The notes: generated by a model not told the origin, from the sequence alone. 64,000 bases of DNA from Pseudomonas saliphila (GCF_008638345.1 NZ_VTVA01000007.1:143522-207521); one strand, 5' to 3'. Shown: positions 1-9,159, counted from the first letter of the stretch. Numbers and translations: made by a program.

Positions 1-255
1 GTTTGACTGAATGGGACCAATGAAATGCCAGGTCAGCGGCAGATCCTGCAGTGTGGCGATCTTGTCCAGCGCTTCCTGCAAGTAGTTCTCGCCAAAATCG
101 CGTATGCCGTGTGCCCAGGCATCACGTATTGCGGTCGCGGGTCGGGTCTTGGTCACCGCCATCAGCGTCACCCCTTGCGGGTCGCGCTCGGCGCTCTCTG
201 CGGCGCGGAAAATGCGGTCACGAACGTTTGCAATATTGTCTGCTATCGTGGACAT
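1..255 (-). CDS. yggS: YggS-family PLP-binding protein, N-terminal part only
   Basis: Pyridoxal-phosphate homeostasis protein (PLPBP/YggS/PROSC family), a non-enzymatic PLP carrier in the cytoplasm. The reading frame starts at an ATG (253-255, reverse strand) and remains open through the left window edge, giving the first 85 residues. Visible family motifs are LMAVTKTRP (residues 31-39; the lysine is the usual PLP-binding residue), FGENYLQEA and HFIGPIQSN at the cut edge. It is divergent from pilT with 78 bp between the starts, the arrangement I remember from P. aeruginosa. Identification is firm; the C-terminal two thirds lie outside the window. Confidence 0.93.
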   Translation of the reverse strand, partial: MSTIADNIANVRDRIFRAAESAERDPQGVTLMAVTKTRPATAIRDAWAHGIRDFGENYLQEALDKIATLQDLPLTWHFIGPIQSN

Positions 256-333
256 TACTGTCTCTGGATACCTTGCCAATCGGATTTGATCTGCCGGCAT
301 TCTACATGCAAGCAGGACGCTATGGGGAACCCT

Positions 334-1368
334 ATGGATATAACTGAGCTGTTAGCCTTCAGCGCCAAACAGGGCGCGTCGGACTTGCATCTTTCGGCCG
401 GACTGCCGCCCATGATTCGAGTGGATGGTGACGTGCGACGGATCAACGTGCCGGCGATGGAGCACAAGCAGGTGCACGCGCTGATCTACGACATAATGAA
501 CGACAAGCAGCGCAAGGATTTCGAAGAATTCCTCGAGACTGACTTCTCCTTCGAAGTACCCGGCGTCGCCCGCTTCCGGGTTAACGCTTTCAATCAGAAC
601 CGTGGCGCCGGGGCGGTCTTCCGGACCATTCCCTCCAAGGTACTGACAATGGAAGACCTTGGCATGGGCGACGTGTTCAAGAAAATTTCCGATGTGCCGC
701 GTGGACTGGTGCTGGTGACCGGCCCAACGGGCTCGGGCAAGTCGACCACCCTGGCGGCGATGCTCGATTATCTGAACGGCACCAAGTATCAGCACATTCT
801 GACCATCGAAGACCCGATCGAATTCGTTCACGAGTCGAAGAAGTGCCTGATCAACCAACGCGAAGTGCACCGCGATACGCTGGGCTTCTCCGAAGCACTG
901 CGCTCGGCGCTACGGGAAGATCCGGACATTATCCTGGTGGGCGAGATGCGCGACCTGGAAACCATTCGCCTGGCGTTGACGGCGGCGGAAACCGGGCACC
1001 TGGTGTTCGGTACGCTGCACACCACCTCGGCGGCCAAGACCATCGACCGGGTAGTAGACGTGTTCCCGGCGGAGGAAAAATCCATGGTGCGCTCGATGCT
1101 GTCGGAATCGCTGCAGGCTGTCGTCTCCCAGACGCTGCTGAAGAAGATCGGCGGCGGCCGGATTGCGGCCCACGAGATCATGATGGGCACCCCGGCGATT
1201 CGTAACCTGATTCGTGAAGACAAGGTGGCGCAGATGTATTCCGCCATCCAGACCGGTGGGAACATCGGCATGCAGACCCTGGATATGTGTCTGAAAGGCC
1301 TGGTAGCCAAGGGACTTGTCACCCGTGACGCGGCGCGCGAGAAAGCCAAAGTGGCTGATGGCATCTAA
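334..1368 (+). CDS. pilT: PilT, type IV pilus retraction ATPase
   Basis: Hexameric AAA-like motor of the PilT/VirB11 family that drives depolymerisation and retraction of type IV pili at the cytoplasmic face of the inner membrane, powering twitching motility. The 344-residue product begins MDITELLAFSAKQ, matching the known PilT N-terminus, so this ATG is chosen over in-frame starts upstream (the frame is open back to position 25, within the divergent yggS). The Walker A motif GPTGSGKS is at residues 130-137, followed by the IEDPIEFVHESKK segment, the Walker B region IILVGEMRD, the GTLHT histidine box, and the AIRNLIRE motif near residue 288 that is diagnostic of PilT and needed for retraction. 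pilU follows 60 bp downstream. Confidence 0.98.
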   Translation: MDITELLAFSAKQGASDLHLSAGLPPMIRVDGDVRRINVPAMEHKQVHALIYDIMNDKQRKDFEEFLETDFSFEVPGVARFRVNAFNQNRGAGAVFRTIPSKVLTMEDLGMGDVFKKISDVPRGLVLVTGPTGSGKSTTLAAMLDYLNGTKYQHILTIEDPIEFVHESKKCLINQREVHRDTLGFSEALRSALREDPDIILVGEMRDLETIRLALTAAETGHLVFGTLHTTSAAKTIDRVVDVFPAEEKSMVRSMLSESLQAVVSQTLLKKIGGGRIAAHEIMMGTPAIRNLIREDKVAQMYSAIQTGGNIGMQTLDMCLKGLVAKGLVTRDAAREKAKVADGI

Positions 1369-1428
1369 CTAATTGCCAATGCAGGCCGATATGCTCATAC
1401 CGGCCCGGACGGCGATCGAGGGATAGTA

Positions 1429-2571
1429 ATGGAATTCGAAAAATTGTTGCGGCTGATGGTCGAGAAGGGCGCTTCCGACCTGTTTATCACCGCGGGCGTA
1501 GCGCCCAGCATGAAGGTAAACGGGAAAATCATGCCCGTGACCAAGACGCCGCTCTCGCCCGAGCAGACCCGGGAAACCGTGCTCGGGGTGATGACTGAAG
1601 CCCAGCGGCGTGATTTCGCCGAGTCCCGCGAGTGCAACTTCGCCATCAGCGCCCGGGGCATCGGACGCTTCCGGGTCAGCGCTTTTTATCAGCGCAATCT
1701 GGTCGGCATGGTGCTGCGACGCATCGAAGTGAACATCCCGACCATGGAAGATCTGCGGCTACCCGAGATCCTCAAGAAGTTGGCGATGACCAAGCGTGGC
1801 CTGGTGATCTTTGTCGGTGCCACGGGTACCGGTAAGTCCACTTCGCTGGCCTCGATGATCGGTTATCGCAACAAGAACTCCAGCGGCCATATCATCTCGA
1901 TCGAGGACCCGATCGAATTCATCCATCAGCACCAGAATTGCATCGTTACCCAGCGTGAAGTCGGGATCGATACTGATTCCTTCGAGACCGCGCTGAAGAA
2001 CACGCTGCGTCAGGCGCCGGACGTGATTCTGATTGGTGAGGTGCGGACCAAGGAAACCATGGACCACGCCGTGGCCTTTGCTGAAACCGGTCACCTGTGT
2101 CTCGCCACGCTGCACGCCAACAATGCGAACCAGGCGCTGGACCGTATCATCCACTTCTTCCCGACCGACATGCACCAGCAGGTGTGGATGGATCTGTCGC
2201 TGAACCTCAAGGCGATTGTGGCGCAGCAATTGATTCCGACGCCGGACGGCAAGGGACGGCGCGCTGCCATTGAGGTATTGCTCAATACACCGCTGGCCGC
2301 GGACATGATCCGCAAGGGCGAAGTGCATGAGCTCAAACCGTTGATGGCGCGGTCCAACGAGCTGGGTATGCAGACCTTCGATCAGGCGCTATACAGACTC
2401 TATAGCCAGGGCGAGATCACCTACGAAGATGCGCTCGCGCATGCCGACTCGGCCAACGACCTGCGTCTGTTAATCAAGCTGGGCTCGGAGACCGACGGCA
2501 AGCATCTGATGGGCGATATCAACACGGGCCTGTCGCTTGAGCCCGATGCGGACGAGTTTCGCCGGCGCTAA
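1429..2571 (+). CDS. pilU: PilU, accessory type IV pilus retraction ATPase
   Basis: PilT paralogue that assists retraction, generally in a PilT-dependent way; cytoplasmic and inner-membrane associated. The 380-residue protein starts MEFEKLLRLMVEKGASDLF and carries the P-loop GATGTGKSTS (residues 130-139), IISIEDPIEFIHQHQNC, the Walker B region DVILIGEVR and the ATLHANNANQALDRI box. In place of PilT's AIRNLIRE it has TPLAADMIRKGEVHELK, and it has a longer C-terminal tail, both typical of PilU. It lies 60 bp after pilT in the same direction and ends at a GC-rich palindrome facing pyrX. Confidence 0.97.
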   Translation: MEFEKLLRLMVEKGASDLFITAGVAPSMKVNGKIMPVTKTPLSPEQTRETVLGVMTEAQRRDFAESRECNFAISARGIGRFRVSAFYQRNLVGMVLRRIEVNIPTMEDLRLPEILKKLAMTKRGLVIFVGATGTGKSTSLASMIGYRNKNSSGHIISIEDPIEFIHQHQNCIVTQREVGIDTDSFETALKNTLRQAPDVILIGEVRTKETMDHAVAFAETGHLCLATLHANNANQALDRIIHFFPTDMHQQVWMDLSLNLKAIVAQQLIPTPDGKGRRAAIEVLLNTPLAADMIRKGEVHELKPLMARSNELGMQTFDQALYRLYSQGEITYEDALAHADSANDLRLLIKLGSETDGKHLMGDINTGLSLEPDADEFRRR

Positions 2572-2588
2572 GCTGAACCTTGATTGAA

Positions 2589-2610
2589 CCCGCTCCGGAT
2601 CCGGAGCGGG
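2589..2610. terminator. 22-bp perfect palindrome between pilU and pyrX
   Basis: Two 11-nt arms (CCCGCTCCGGA and its reverse complement) abut exactly, with no spacer, between the convergent ends of pilU and pyrX. It would fold into a strong GC hairpin in either transcript. There is no clean U-tract on either side (CTTCCCCC to the right, GGTTCAATC when read leftward), so it is at best a weak bidirectional intrinsic terminator or an mRNA 3'-end stabiliser. Confidence 0.55.
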
Positions 2611-2628
2611 CTTCCCCCATTTACCTTA

Positions 2629-3897
2629 TTACGCCTGATAGACCAAGCGGCCCGCGCTGATGGTGTGCGTCACTGCGCCCGGCACACCCAGGCCGAGGAA
2701 CGGGCAGTTGGCTCCCCGCGACAGCCAGTTCTGACCGATCTGGCTGGAGGCAGCCGGATCGAACAGGGTGATGTCCGCCCGTTCGCCAAGGCTCAACTGC
2801 CCCGCTGGCAGATGTAATGCCCGGGCCGGGCCACAGGTCAGGCGCGCGAGCAGTGCCGGCAGCTCCAGCAAACCATCCGCCACCAGGCTGAGCGCCAGCG
2901 GTAGCAATACCTCGACGCTGCTGATGCCGGGTGCGGATGCAGCGAAGGGCACACGCTTGGCTTCAGGCTCATGGGGCCGGTGGTGCGAGGAGATGGCCTG
3001 GACCACACCGCTTTGTACCGCCTGACGCAACGCATGCTGATCTTTGCGGCTGCGCAGCGGTGGCTGGACGTGCATTAGGCTGGAGAACCCTTCCAGATCC
3101 TCGTCGCACAACATCAGTTGGTACATCGCCAGATCGGCGGTCACCGGCAGGCCACGCGCCTGGGCATCGGCCAGCATATCCATGGCGCGGGCGCTGCTCA
3201 GGCCGCTGAAATGGGCGCGTACGCCGGTCTGTTCGATCAGCAGCAGATCGCGCGCTAACGCGACGGTTTCCGCGGACTCGGGGATGCCGGTCAGCCCGAG
3301 ACGCGATGCTGTCGGGCCTTCATGGGCGAGCCCGCCTTCGGCCAGCGCCGGATCCTGCGGGGTGAAAATCACCGGCAGGTCGAACCCGGCTGCGTATTCC
3401 AGCGCGCGGCGCAGGATACGGTTGCTTTTCATCGGCGCCAGGCCCTGGGTGAAGGCGACGCAGCCGGCGTCGCGCAGCGACACCAGTTCGCTGAGATGCT
3501 CACCATCTAGGCCCTTGGTCAGGGCGGCGATGGGGAATACGCGCACCTGACCGGCGCGCTCGCTGCGATCGAGTATCAGCTCGGCAACGGCCGGCTCGTC
3601 CAGCACCGGGTTACTGTCCGGCAGGCAGCACAGGCTGGTGACACCGCCGGCGGCGGCCGCGCGGGTTTCGCTGGCAATGGTGCCCTTCTGCGAAAAGCCC
3701 GGCTCACGCAGGCTGACGTTCAGGTCCACCAGGCCCGGGCTGGCAATCAGTCCGCGGGCGTCTATCACCTCCGCCTTGAAGCCTTCCGGCGCCGGCCCGA
3801 TGGCTTCGATCCGGCCGCCGGCTATGTGCAGGTCGGTTATCTGGTCAAATTGGCTGGCGGGGTCGATGACGCGCGCACCTTCGATAGTCAGTCGCAT
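2629..3897 (-). CDS. pyrX: Non-catalytic dihydroorotase homologue PyrX (PyrC')
   Basis: Dihydroorotase-fold protein of 422 residues that in Pseudomonas is the inactive partner of aspartate transcarbamoylase: PyrB and PyrC'/PyrX assemble into a dodecamer, and PyrX is needed for ATCase assembly rather than for DHOase chemistry. Direct support is the degenerate metal site: where active enzymes have VDxHxHLREPG, this protein reads VDLNVSLREPG, with Asn60 and Ser62 in place of both histidines. The rest of the fold is recognisable (CCLPDSNPVLDEP; ISSHHRPH). The gene starts 3 bp after pyrB ends, consistent with translation coupled to its partner. A catalytic pyrC should lie elsewhere in the genome. 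Confidence 0.93.
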   Translation of the reverse strand: MRLTIEGARVIDPASQFDQITDLHIAGGRIEAIGPAPEGFKAEVIDARGLIASPGLVDLNVSLREPGFSQKGTIASETRAAAAGGVTSLCCLPDSNPVLDEPAVAELILDRSERAGQVRVFPIAALTKGLDGEHLSELVSLRDAGCVAFTQGLAPMKSNRILRRALEYAAGFDLPVIFTPQDPALAEGGLAHEGPTASRLGLTGIPESAETVALARDLLLIEQTGVRAHFSGLSSARAMDMLADAQARGLPVTADLAMYQLMLCDEDLEGFSSLMHVQPPLRSRKDQHALRQAVQSGVVQAISSHHRPHEPEAKRVPFAASAPGISSVEVLLPLALSLVADGLLELPALLARLTCGPARALHLPAGQLSLGERADITLFDPAASSQIGQNWLSRGANCPFLGLGVPGAVTHTISAGRLVYQA

Positions 3898-3900
3898 GGT

Positions 3901-4896
3901 TTACTGGCCTTCCTGGTTGAGCTGACGCTGGGTGTTCTGACCGGCCATGGCCATGGACATCACCGCCATCCGCACGGCGATACCATAGGTGACCTGATTG
4001 AGGATGACCGATTGCGGGCCGTCGGCGACGGCCGATTCGATCTCCACGCCACGGTTGATAGGGCCGGGATGCATGACCAGAGCGTCGGGCTTGGCCAGCG
4101 CCAGGGTTTCGCTGGTCAGACCATAGAGGCGGTAAAACTCCCCCTCGCTGGGCAGTAGGCCGCTCTGCATGCGTTCCTTCTGCAGGCGCAGCATGATGAC
4201 CACGTCCACGTCACGCAGGCCGATGCGCAGGTCATTGAACACGCGCACCCCGTATTGCTCGATGCCGGCGGGCAGCAGCGTGCGTGGCGCTATCACCCGA
4301 ATGTCGGGACAGCCCAGCGTATGCAGCGCCTGCATGTTCGAGCGCGCGACGCGTGAATGCAGGATGTCGCCGACGATGGCGACAGAGAGATTCTCGAATC
4401 CGCCCTTGTGCCGGCGGATGGTCAGCATGTCGAGCATGGCCTGGGTCGGGTGCGCGTGATTGCCGTCCCCGGCGTTGATGATGGCCACGTCAGGACACAC
4501 TTTCTGGGCGATGAAATGCGCGGCGCCCGAGTCCCCGTGGCGCACCACGAACATGTCGGCCGCCATCGCCTCGAGGTTGCGCAGGGTGTCGTACAGCGTT
4601 TCACCCTTGCTGGTCGAAGAGGTGGAAATGTTCAGGTTGAGCACGTCGGCCGAGAGGCGCTTGGCCGCCAGTTCGAAGGTGGTGCGGGTGCGGGTGGAGT
4701 TTTCGAAGAACACGTTACACACCGTCTTGCCACGCAGCAGCGGCACCTTCTTCACTGCACGCTCGCCGACTTCGAGAAAGGAGTCGGCGGTGTCGAGTAG
4801 CTCGGTGAGCAGTTCTCTGGAGAGGCCTTCCACGCTCAGGAAATGTCGAAGCTGGCCCTGCTGGTTCAATTGGAGTTGGCTGGAATTCACGCTCAT
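3901..4896 (-). CDS. pyrB: Aspartate carbamoyltransferase catalytic subunit
   Basis: Condenses carbamoyl phosphate with L-aspartate to N-carbamoyl-aspartate, the first committed step of pyrimidine synthesis, in the cytoplasm. The 331-residue protein carries the carbamoyl-phosphate signature [13 protein letters not shown] (about residues 63-75), [14 protein letters not shown], and the [11 protein letters not shown] motif near residue 275. The roughly 25-residue N-terminal extension rich in Gln and Leu fits the Pseudomonas class A ATCase, where it helps regulate the dodecamer with PyrX. It sits between pyrR (7 bp upstream) and pyrX (3 bp downstream), forming a pyrR-pyrB-pyrX unit. Confidence 0.97.
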   Translation of the reverse strand: MSVNSSQLQLNQQGQLRHFLSVEGLSRELLTELLDTADSFLEVGERAVKKVPLLRGKTVCNVFFENSTRTRTTFELAAKRLSADVLNLNISTSSTSKGETLYDTLRNLEAMAADMFVVRHGDSGAAHFIAQKVCPDVAIINAGDGNHAHPTQAMLDMLTIRRHKGGFENLSVAIVGDILHSRVARSNMQALHTLGCPDIRVIAPRTLLPAGIEQYGVRVFNDLRIGLRDVDVVIMLRLQKERMQSGLLPSEGEFYRLYGLTSETLALAKPDALVMHPGPINRGVEIESAVADGPQSVILNQVTYGIAVRMAVMSMAMAGQNTQRQLNQEGQ

Positions 4897-4903
4897 AGGG
4901 CTC

Positions 4904-5410
4904 TCAGTCTGCGGGGTTCAGGGTCAACTTCAATGGGGCAGGGCCGGTCAACTTCACCCGGCGTCCCGGAGGCAGCACCAGGCTGGCTCCCAGGATGTCC
5001 GCGCGGATGGGCAGCTGGCGGGCTTCGATATCCAGTAGTGTGACGAGGGTAACCGAGGCGGGGCGACCGTAATCAAACAGTTCGTTCAGCGCGCCGCGAA
5101 TGGTGCGGCCGGTCATCAGGACGTCGTCGACCAGCACCAGATGACGGTCATCGATATTGAACGGAAGCTCCGAGGGGCGCACTCGTTGTGGCAAGCCGTG
5201 GCGCTCGAAGTCGTCGCGGTAAAAAGCGATGTCCAGCGTCCCCATGGGGGCATCGGGGAAGCAGCGGCTATGCAGCTGCTCGGCGATCCACACGCCGCCG
5301 GTATGGATGCCGACGAAGGCCGGATCACTGCGCTGGTGATGCTGCAGATAATCAGTCAGTTCCTCGGCCATGCGGTCCAGCAGCGGGCCAACCTCGGGTA
5401 GGGCGGTCAT
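4904..5410 (-). CDS. pyrR: PyrR, pyrimidine operon regulator / uracil phosphoribosyltransferase-like protein
   Basis: Type I phosphoribosyltransferase-fold protein of 168 residues. The PRPP-binding loop [18 protein letters not shown] (about residues 94-111) is intact, and [15 protein letters not shown] near the N-terminus matches the PyrR family. In Bacillus PyrR is an RNA-binding attenuator; in Pseudomonas it sits directly before pyrB and has been linked to pyrimidine-gene regulation, but the mechanism is less certain. Its start overlaps the ruvX stop by 4 nt, so no dedicated leader attenuator lies directly before it; any regulation would act on a transcript that begins upstream. Confidence 0.93.
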   Translation of the reverse strand: MTALPEVGPLLDRMAEELTDYLQHHQRSDPAFVGIHTGGVWIAEQLHSRCFPDAPMGTLDIAFYRDDFERHGLPQRVRPSELPFNIDDRHLVLVDDVLMTGRTIRGALNELFDYGRPASVTLVTLLDIEARQLPIRADILGASLVLPPGRRVKLTGPAPLKLTLNPAD

Positions 5411-5844
5411 TGTCTCTCCTTGGACAGGGTTCCCAGCCAGGTCTCGAGCAGCAGTGCTGCGGCGAGACTGTCGACCGGGTTGTCTTTATAGCTGCTCGGG
5501 CTGCGGCGTTCATCACGCAGCTGTTGCTTGGCTTCGAAAGTGGATAAGCGCTCGTCGACACAATGGGTGGTGACGCGGAAGCGGCCTTCGAGGCGCCGGG
5601 CAAATTTCTCGGCGCGGACGCTCATGTCGCTGGGGGTGCCGTCCATGTTGATCGGCAGGCCCACGACCAGTGCGTCGGGTTTCCATTCGTCGATCAGCCG
5701 GGCGATCTGGTTCCAGTCAGGAATGCCGTCGCGGGCGCGCAGCACAATCAGTGGCTCGGCACTGCCGGTCAAGCTCTGGCCAACCGCAACGCCGATCTGT
5801 TTGGTGCCGAAATCAAAACCTAGAACGCGTAACGCTGGCGTCAT
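5407..5844 (-). CDS. ruvX: RuvX/YqgF, putative Holliday junction resolvase
   Basis: RNase H-fold nuclease of the YqgF family (145 residues), implicated in pre-16S rRNA 5' processing and in Holliday junction resolution. The N-terminal [15 protein letters not shown] (about residues 8-22) holds the first acidic residue and the glycine-rich strand. [17 protein letters not shown] and [11 protein letters not shown] carry further conserved residues, and the late aspartate in [16 protein letters not shown] completes the acidic set. It overlaps algH upstream by 1 nt and pyrR downstream by 4 nt, so the genes are translationally coupled. Confidence 0.94.
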   Translation of the reverse strand: MTPALRVLGFDFGTKQIGVAVGQSLTGSAEPLIVLRARDGIPDWNQIARLIDEWKPDALVVGLPINMDGTPSDMSVRAEKFARRLEGRFRVTTHCVDERLSTFEAKQQLRDERRSPSSYKDNPVDSLAAALLLETWLGTLSKERQ

Positions 5845-6413
5845 CAGGCGTGTCCTGCCTGACTGGTCAGCAGGCTGAGGTCGATACCCAGGGTCCGCGC
5901 TGCGGCGCCAAGCCGTTGCTCGGCCGGCAGGTCGAACAGGATGTGAAGATCCGCCGGGCAGCTCAACCAGGCATTCTCAGCAAGCTCCTGATCGAGCTGG
6001 CCTGGCTCCCAGCCGGCATAACCCAGCGCCACCAGCGATTCGTCCGGACCCTGGCCGTTGACCATGTCAAACAGGATGTCGCGGGAGGTGGTCAGCTGAA
6101 TCGAGCCTAGATCGAGGGTGGCTTCCCAGCGCCGTGGCCCGCGATGCAGCACGAAGCCGCGCTCGGTCTGGATAGGTCCGCCGCTGTACACGGGGATATC
6201 GGCGATATCGGAGGGCACATCCAGCTCAGGGGAAGTCTGCTCGAGAATGTCGTTCATGCTCAGGCCGCTGGGCTGGTTGACCACCAGGCCCATGGCACCT
6301 TCCTCGCTGTGATCACAGAGGTAGATAAGACTGTGCATGAAACGCGGATCGGCCATGTGCGGCATGGCGATCAGGAAATGATGAGTCAGGTAGTTCGGGG
6401 TGATATCAGTCAT
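5844..6413 (-). CDS. algH: YqgE/AlgH family protein
   Basis: Conserved UPF0301 protein, called AlgH in P. aeruginosa for an indirect link to alginate expression; its biochemical role is unknown. The chosen start gives 189 residues beginning MTDITPNYLTHHFLIAMPHM, the usual length and N-terminus for the family; an ATG two codons earlier (6417-6419) is equally possible, and neither has a strong ribosome binding site. Conserved stretches include YLCDHSEEGAMGLVVNQPSG, YSGGPIQTERGFVLH, LGYAGWEPGQLDQE and the C-terminal LSLLTSQAGHA. It always neighbours ruvX in pseudomonads. Confidence 0.93.
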   Translation of the reverse strand: MTDITPNYLTHHFLIAMPHMADPRFMHSLIYLCDHSEEGAMGLVVNQPSGLSMNDILEQTSPELDVPSDIADIPVYSGGPIQTERGFVLHRGPRRWEATLDLGSIQLTTSRDILFDMVNGQGPDESLVALGYAGWEPGQLDQELAENAWLSCPADLHILFDLPAEQRLGAAARTLGIDLSLLTSQAGHA

Positions 6414-6523
6414 GCCCATAGTATTGGGGGTAGCACTGACAGCTGCAAGCGCGAAGCGGCAACGGACGTTGATTATGCGCCTAGCTGCGGGCATCGGCCG
6501 GCAGAGAGGTTAGCCGATAGGCT

Positions 6524-7423
6524 TCAGAAGCTGGAAACCCGATCACCGGGTTCGAATCGCCAGGTCCGAACCAGCTCCAGTACGTCGACATCCATCAGGT
6601 CGCCGGTAAAGGGCGCGAAGGGCGCGGCGAGGCGGACGATGCGCAATGCGGCGTTGTCCAGCAGCCGCTGTCCGGAGCTTTCCAGGATCTTGACGTCGCG
6701 CAGGGTGCCGTCACGGTTGATCTGCACCTGCATGCGCAAGCTGCCATAGATTCGCTGATCCCGGGCTTCGGCGGGGTAGTTCTGGTTGCCGATGCGCTCG
6801 ACCTTACGGCGCCAGGCTTCCTTATAATAGGCGCCCTTGTCCTGCATGGTCGACGCGGCGTTCAGGCGGTGTATGCGTGGGCGCTTGGCATACTGCTGGC
6901 GTTCTTCGGCAAGTTGGGCCTCCAGGCTGGCGATTTCCTGGGACAAGCGCGACATGTCAAAGCGTTGGGTTGGTTGGGGTGACTCCACGGGCTCGGGCTT
7001 TTGCGGTGCTTTGCTGACCCGGTCGGGGCTGGGAGCGGTGGTGGTTACCGTCTGTTGCGGTTTCTCCGGCTCCGGCGGGGGCGCGCTGACTTCCTGCGCA
7101 GGGCTGACCTCATTAATCTCGGTGTCCTGGAAAGGGGCTTCCTCGACGGTGCTGGGTGCGGCCTTTTCGTCCAGAGTACCGCTGCCTTCCTGATTCATCT
7201 GCGCCAGATAGTCGGCCTCTTCTGGTGCCTGATCGGACTGCTGGGTGGCGAGGGTAATCTCCAGGGATTTGGACAGCTCGCTGGGAGTCGGCAGATCGAA
7301 AGTGATGCCGAGGATTACCAGCGCATGCAGGACGGCCGCCAGGAACAGCGTGAAGCCCAGGCGATCACGCGGGGTGATGGCCTGCTCTGTGACAGGGGGG
7401 CTGGCGGTAGCTGCGTTCTTCAT
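6524..7423 (-). CDS. tonB3: TonB-like energy-transducing protein (TonB3 type)
   Basis: Inner-membrane-anchored periplasmic protein that links proton-motive force to outer-membrane processes. From the chosen ATG (preceded by GGAAAG) the product has about 299 residues: one transmembrane helix (LGFTLFLAAVLHALVILGITF, roughly residues 21-41), a long Pro/Glu/Ala-rich periplasmic spacer, a coiled-coil-like stretch (LSQEIASLEAQLAEERQQ), and a C-terminal TonB domain with SLRMQVQINRDGTLRDVKIL and a final RTWRFEPGD. It sits between gshB and algH, the same position as tonB3 in P. aeruginosa, where that gene is needed for normal twitching motility and pilus assembly. That role here is inferred from context. 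Confidence 0.9.
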   Translation of the reverse strand: MKNAATASPPVTEQAITPRDRLGFTLFLAAVLHALVILGITFDLPTPSELSKSLEITLATQQSDQAPEEADYLAQMNQEGSGTLDEKAAPSTVEEAPFQDTEINEVSPAQEVSAPPPEPEKPQQTVTTTAPSPDRVSKAPQKPEPVESPQPTQRFDMSRLSQEIASLEAQLAEERQQYAKRPRIHRLNAASTMQDKGAYYKEAWRRKVERIGNQNYPAEARDQRIYGSLRMQVQINRDGTLRDVKILESSGQRLLDNAALRIVRLAAPFAPFTGDLMDVDVLELVRTWRFEPGDRVSSF

Positions 7424-7524
7424 GCTTTCCGTAGACTGATGAGTGCGAGGGTTTGCTGGGCCTGAAGGCGGCAAACCGTGCTATCCATAATGTTGCGCAG
7501 TCTGCCGCCGATCGGTGAAAAAGT

Positions 7525-8487
7525 CTATGCGCCCGGTCGCGCTTCGAGCAGGCGGGCAATTGTGTCCATCAGGTCGCCGCCGATATCGGTGTCGTACGCC
7601 GCGTCGATTTCACGAATGCAGGTCGGACTGGTGACGTTGACCTCGGTAAGGTAGTCGCCGATGACGTCCAGTCCGGCAAACAGCAAGCCGCGTTCACGCA
7701 ATACCGGTCCGACCTGAGCCGCGATCCAGCGGTCCCGCTCGGTGAGTGGGCGTGCTTCGCCTGTGCCGCCGGCAGCCAGATTGCCCCGGGTCTCACCCTT
7801 TTTCGGGATGCGTGCCAGGCAATAGGGTACTGGTTCGCCGTCGATCATCAGGATGCGCTTGTCACCATCCTTGATTTCCGGAAGGTATTGCTGGGCCATG
7901 ATTTGCTGCTGACCATGATTGGTCAGGACTTCGATGATGACGCTGAGATTCGGATCATCTTCGCGTATGCGGAAGATCATGGTGCCGCCCATGCCGTCCA
8001 GTGGTTTGAGAATCACATCACGGTGCGTGTGGGCGAAAGCGCGCAGTATGTCTGCTCGACGTGTGACGACGTTTGGCGGCGCGCACTGGGGAAACTGAGT
8101 GGCAAACAGTTTCTCGTTGAAGTCGCGCAGGCTGGCAGGCCGGTTTACAACCAGTACGCCCTCATTTTCGGCTGCTTCGAGGATGTGCGTGGCATAGAGA
8201 AATTCATTGTCGAACGGCGGATCCTTGCGCATCAGTATGACATCCAGCTCTGTCAGGCTGGCGTGACGTTCCTCACCCAATGCGTACCACGTCTGGGAAT
8301 CGGCGTGAACGGTGAGGGCGCGCATGCAGCCCATTGCCTTGCCGTCCTGCATGAAGAGATCCTGAGGCTCGAGATAAAACAACTCCCAGCCCCGCGCCTG
8401 GGCAGCCAGTAGCATGGCCAGGGAGCTGTCCTTCTTGTAGTGGATCGCGCTGATCGGATCCATGACAATGCCAAGACGTGTACGCAT
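7525..8487 (-). CDS. gshB: Glutathione synthetase
   Basis: ATP-grasp ligase joining gamma-glutamylcysteine and glycine to make glutathione, in the cytoplasm. The 320-residue protein has the N-terminal MDPISAIHYKKDSSLAMLLA of the family, the ATP-grasp segment VILKPLDGMGGTMIFRI (about residues 157-173), LMIDGEPVPYCLARIPKKG, and the metal-binding NVTSPTCIREID near the C-terminus. The pathway partner gshA is also in this window at 26263-27834. gshB is divergent from pilG with a 219-bp intergenic region. Confidence 0.96.
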   Translation of the reverse strand: MRTRLGIVMDPISAIHYKKDSSLAMLLAAQARGWELFYLEPQDLFMQDGKAMGCMRALTVHADSQTWYALGEERHASLTELDVILMRKDPPFDNEFLYATHILEAAENEGVLVVNRPASLRDFNEKLFATQFPQCAPPNVVTRRADILRAFAHTHRDVILKPLDGMGGTMIFRIREDDPNLSVIIEVLTNHGQQQIMAQQYLPEIKDGDKRILMIDGEPVPYCLARIPKKGETRGNLAAGGTGEARPLTERDRWIAAQVGPVLRERGLLFAGLDVIGDYLTEVNVTSPTCIREIDAAYDTDIGGDLMDTIARLLEARPGA

Positions 8488-8706
8488 TCGGTGCCACCGC
8501 TGTTGATGTGCTGGAAGGGTCTGAGTCTACCTCTTGGGGCCGTCTGGCAAAAGGTTGATTAAACTCGCAGAATGTTCCAGATATGATCAAGCTTTATGGA
8601 TTGGTCAAATAAACTGTGCTAAAAGTACGCTCTAAGGGAATGGCTGGTCGAGGGGGGTTGGCACCATGCCGCTCAAAACGACCCATATATAAAAAGGGCT
8701 GGTCTA
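8488..8706. promoter_or_regulatory. Divergent intergenic region between gshB and pilG
   Basis: This 219-bp gap must hold the promoters for the leftward gshB unit and the rightward Pil-Chp operon. It is more AT-rich than its surroundings around 8565-8640 and just before pilG (CCATATATAAAAAGGG, 8689-8704). I could not place a -35/-10 pair with proper spacing. A TGGCACC at 8660-8666 recalls a sigma-54 -24 box but lacks any -12 TTGC at the right distance. Confidence 0.4.
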
Positions 8707-9123
8707 ATGGAAGAAAATTTCGAGAGCCTGAAGGTCATGGTCATCGATGACAGCAAGACCATTCGACGGACGGCAGAAACCCTGCTGAAAAAAGTCGGAT
8801 GCACTGTCATCACCGCAGTGGACGGCTTTGACGCCCTGGCCAAGATTGCTGACAATCACCCCGATATCATTTTTGTCGACATCATGATGCCGCGTCTCGA
8901 CGGCTATCAAACTTGCGCACTGATCAAGAACAATAGCGCCTTCCGTGCAACCCCCGTGATCATGCTGTCCAGCAAGGATGGCCTGTTCGATAAGGCGAAG
9001 GGTCGTATCGTGGGTTCTGATCAATATCTTACCAAGCCCTTCAGCAAGGAAGAGCTTCTCGGCGCGATCCGCGCCCATGTTCCGCAAACTCAAAACAAAG
9101 TCGCTGGTGCTGCCGGGGCGTAA
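8707..9123 (+). CDS. pilG: PilG, twitching-motility response regulator
   Basis: Stand-alone CheY-like receiver that takes phosphate from ChpA and promotes pilus extension. The 138-residue protein reads LKVMVIDDSKTIRRTAETLL, with acidic residues Asp14/Asp15, the phospho-acceptor Asp58 in IIFVDIMMPRLDG, the conserved Ser/Thr switch in VIMLSSKDG, and the lysine in YLTKPFSKEEL. There is no output domain. It opens the operon; pilH follows 36 bp later. The sequence is nearly that of P. aeruginosa PilG as I remember it. Confidence 0.97.
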   Translation: MEENFESLKVMVIDDSKTIRRTAETLLKKVGCTVITAVDGFDALAKIADNHPDIIFVDIMMPRLDGYQTCALIKNNSAFRATPVIMLSSKDGLFDKAKGRIVGSDQYLTKPFSKEELLGAIRAHVPQTQNKVAGAAGA

Positions 9124-9159
9124 TCCCTGCGCGCCTGTTAGATTCTCCGGGGGAGTCCA

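Noticed and set aside
25..333. Upstream extension of the pilT frame to give a 447-residue protein
   Set aside because: The extension overlaps the conserved divergent yggS gene, has no family similarity, and PilT proteins start at MDITELL.
8659..8674. TTGGCACC before pilG as a sigma-54 promoter
   Set aside because: Only the -24 half fits; no TTGC occurs at the required spacing.
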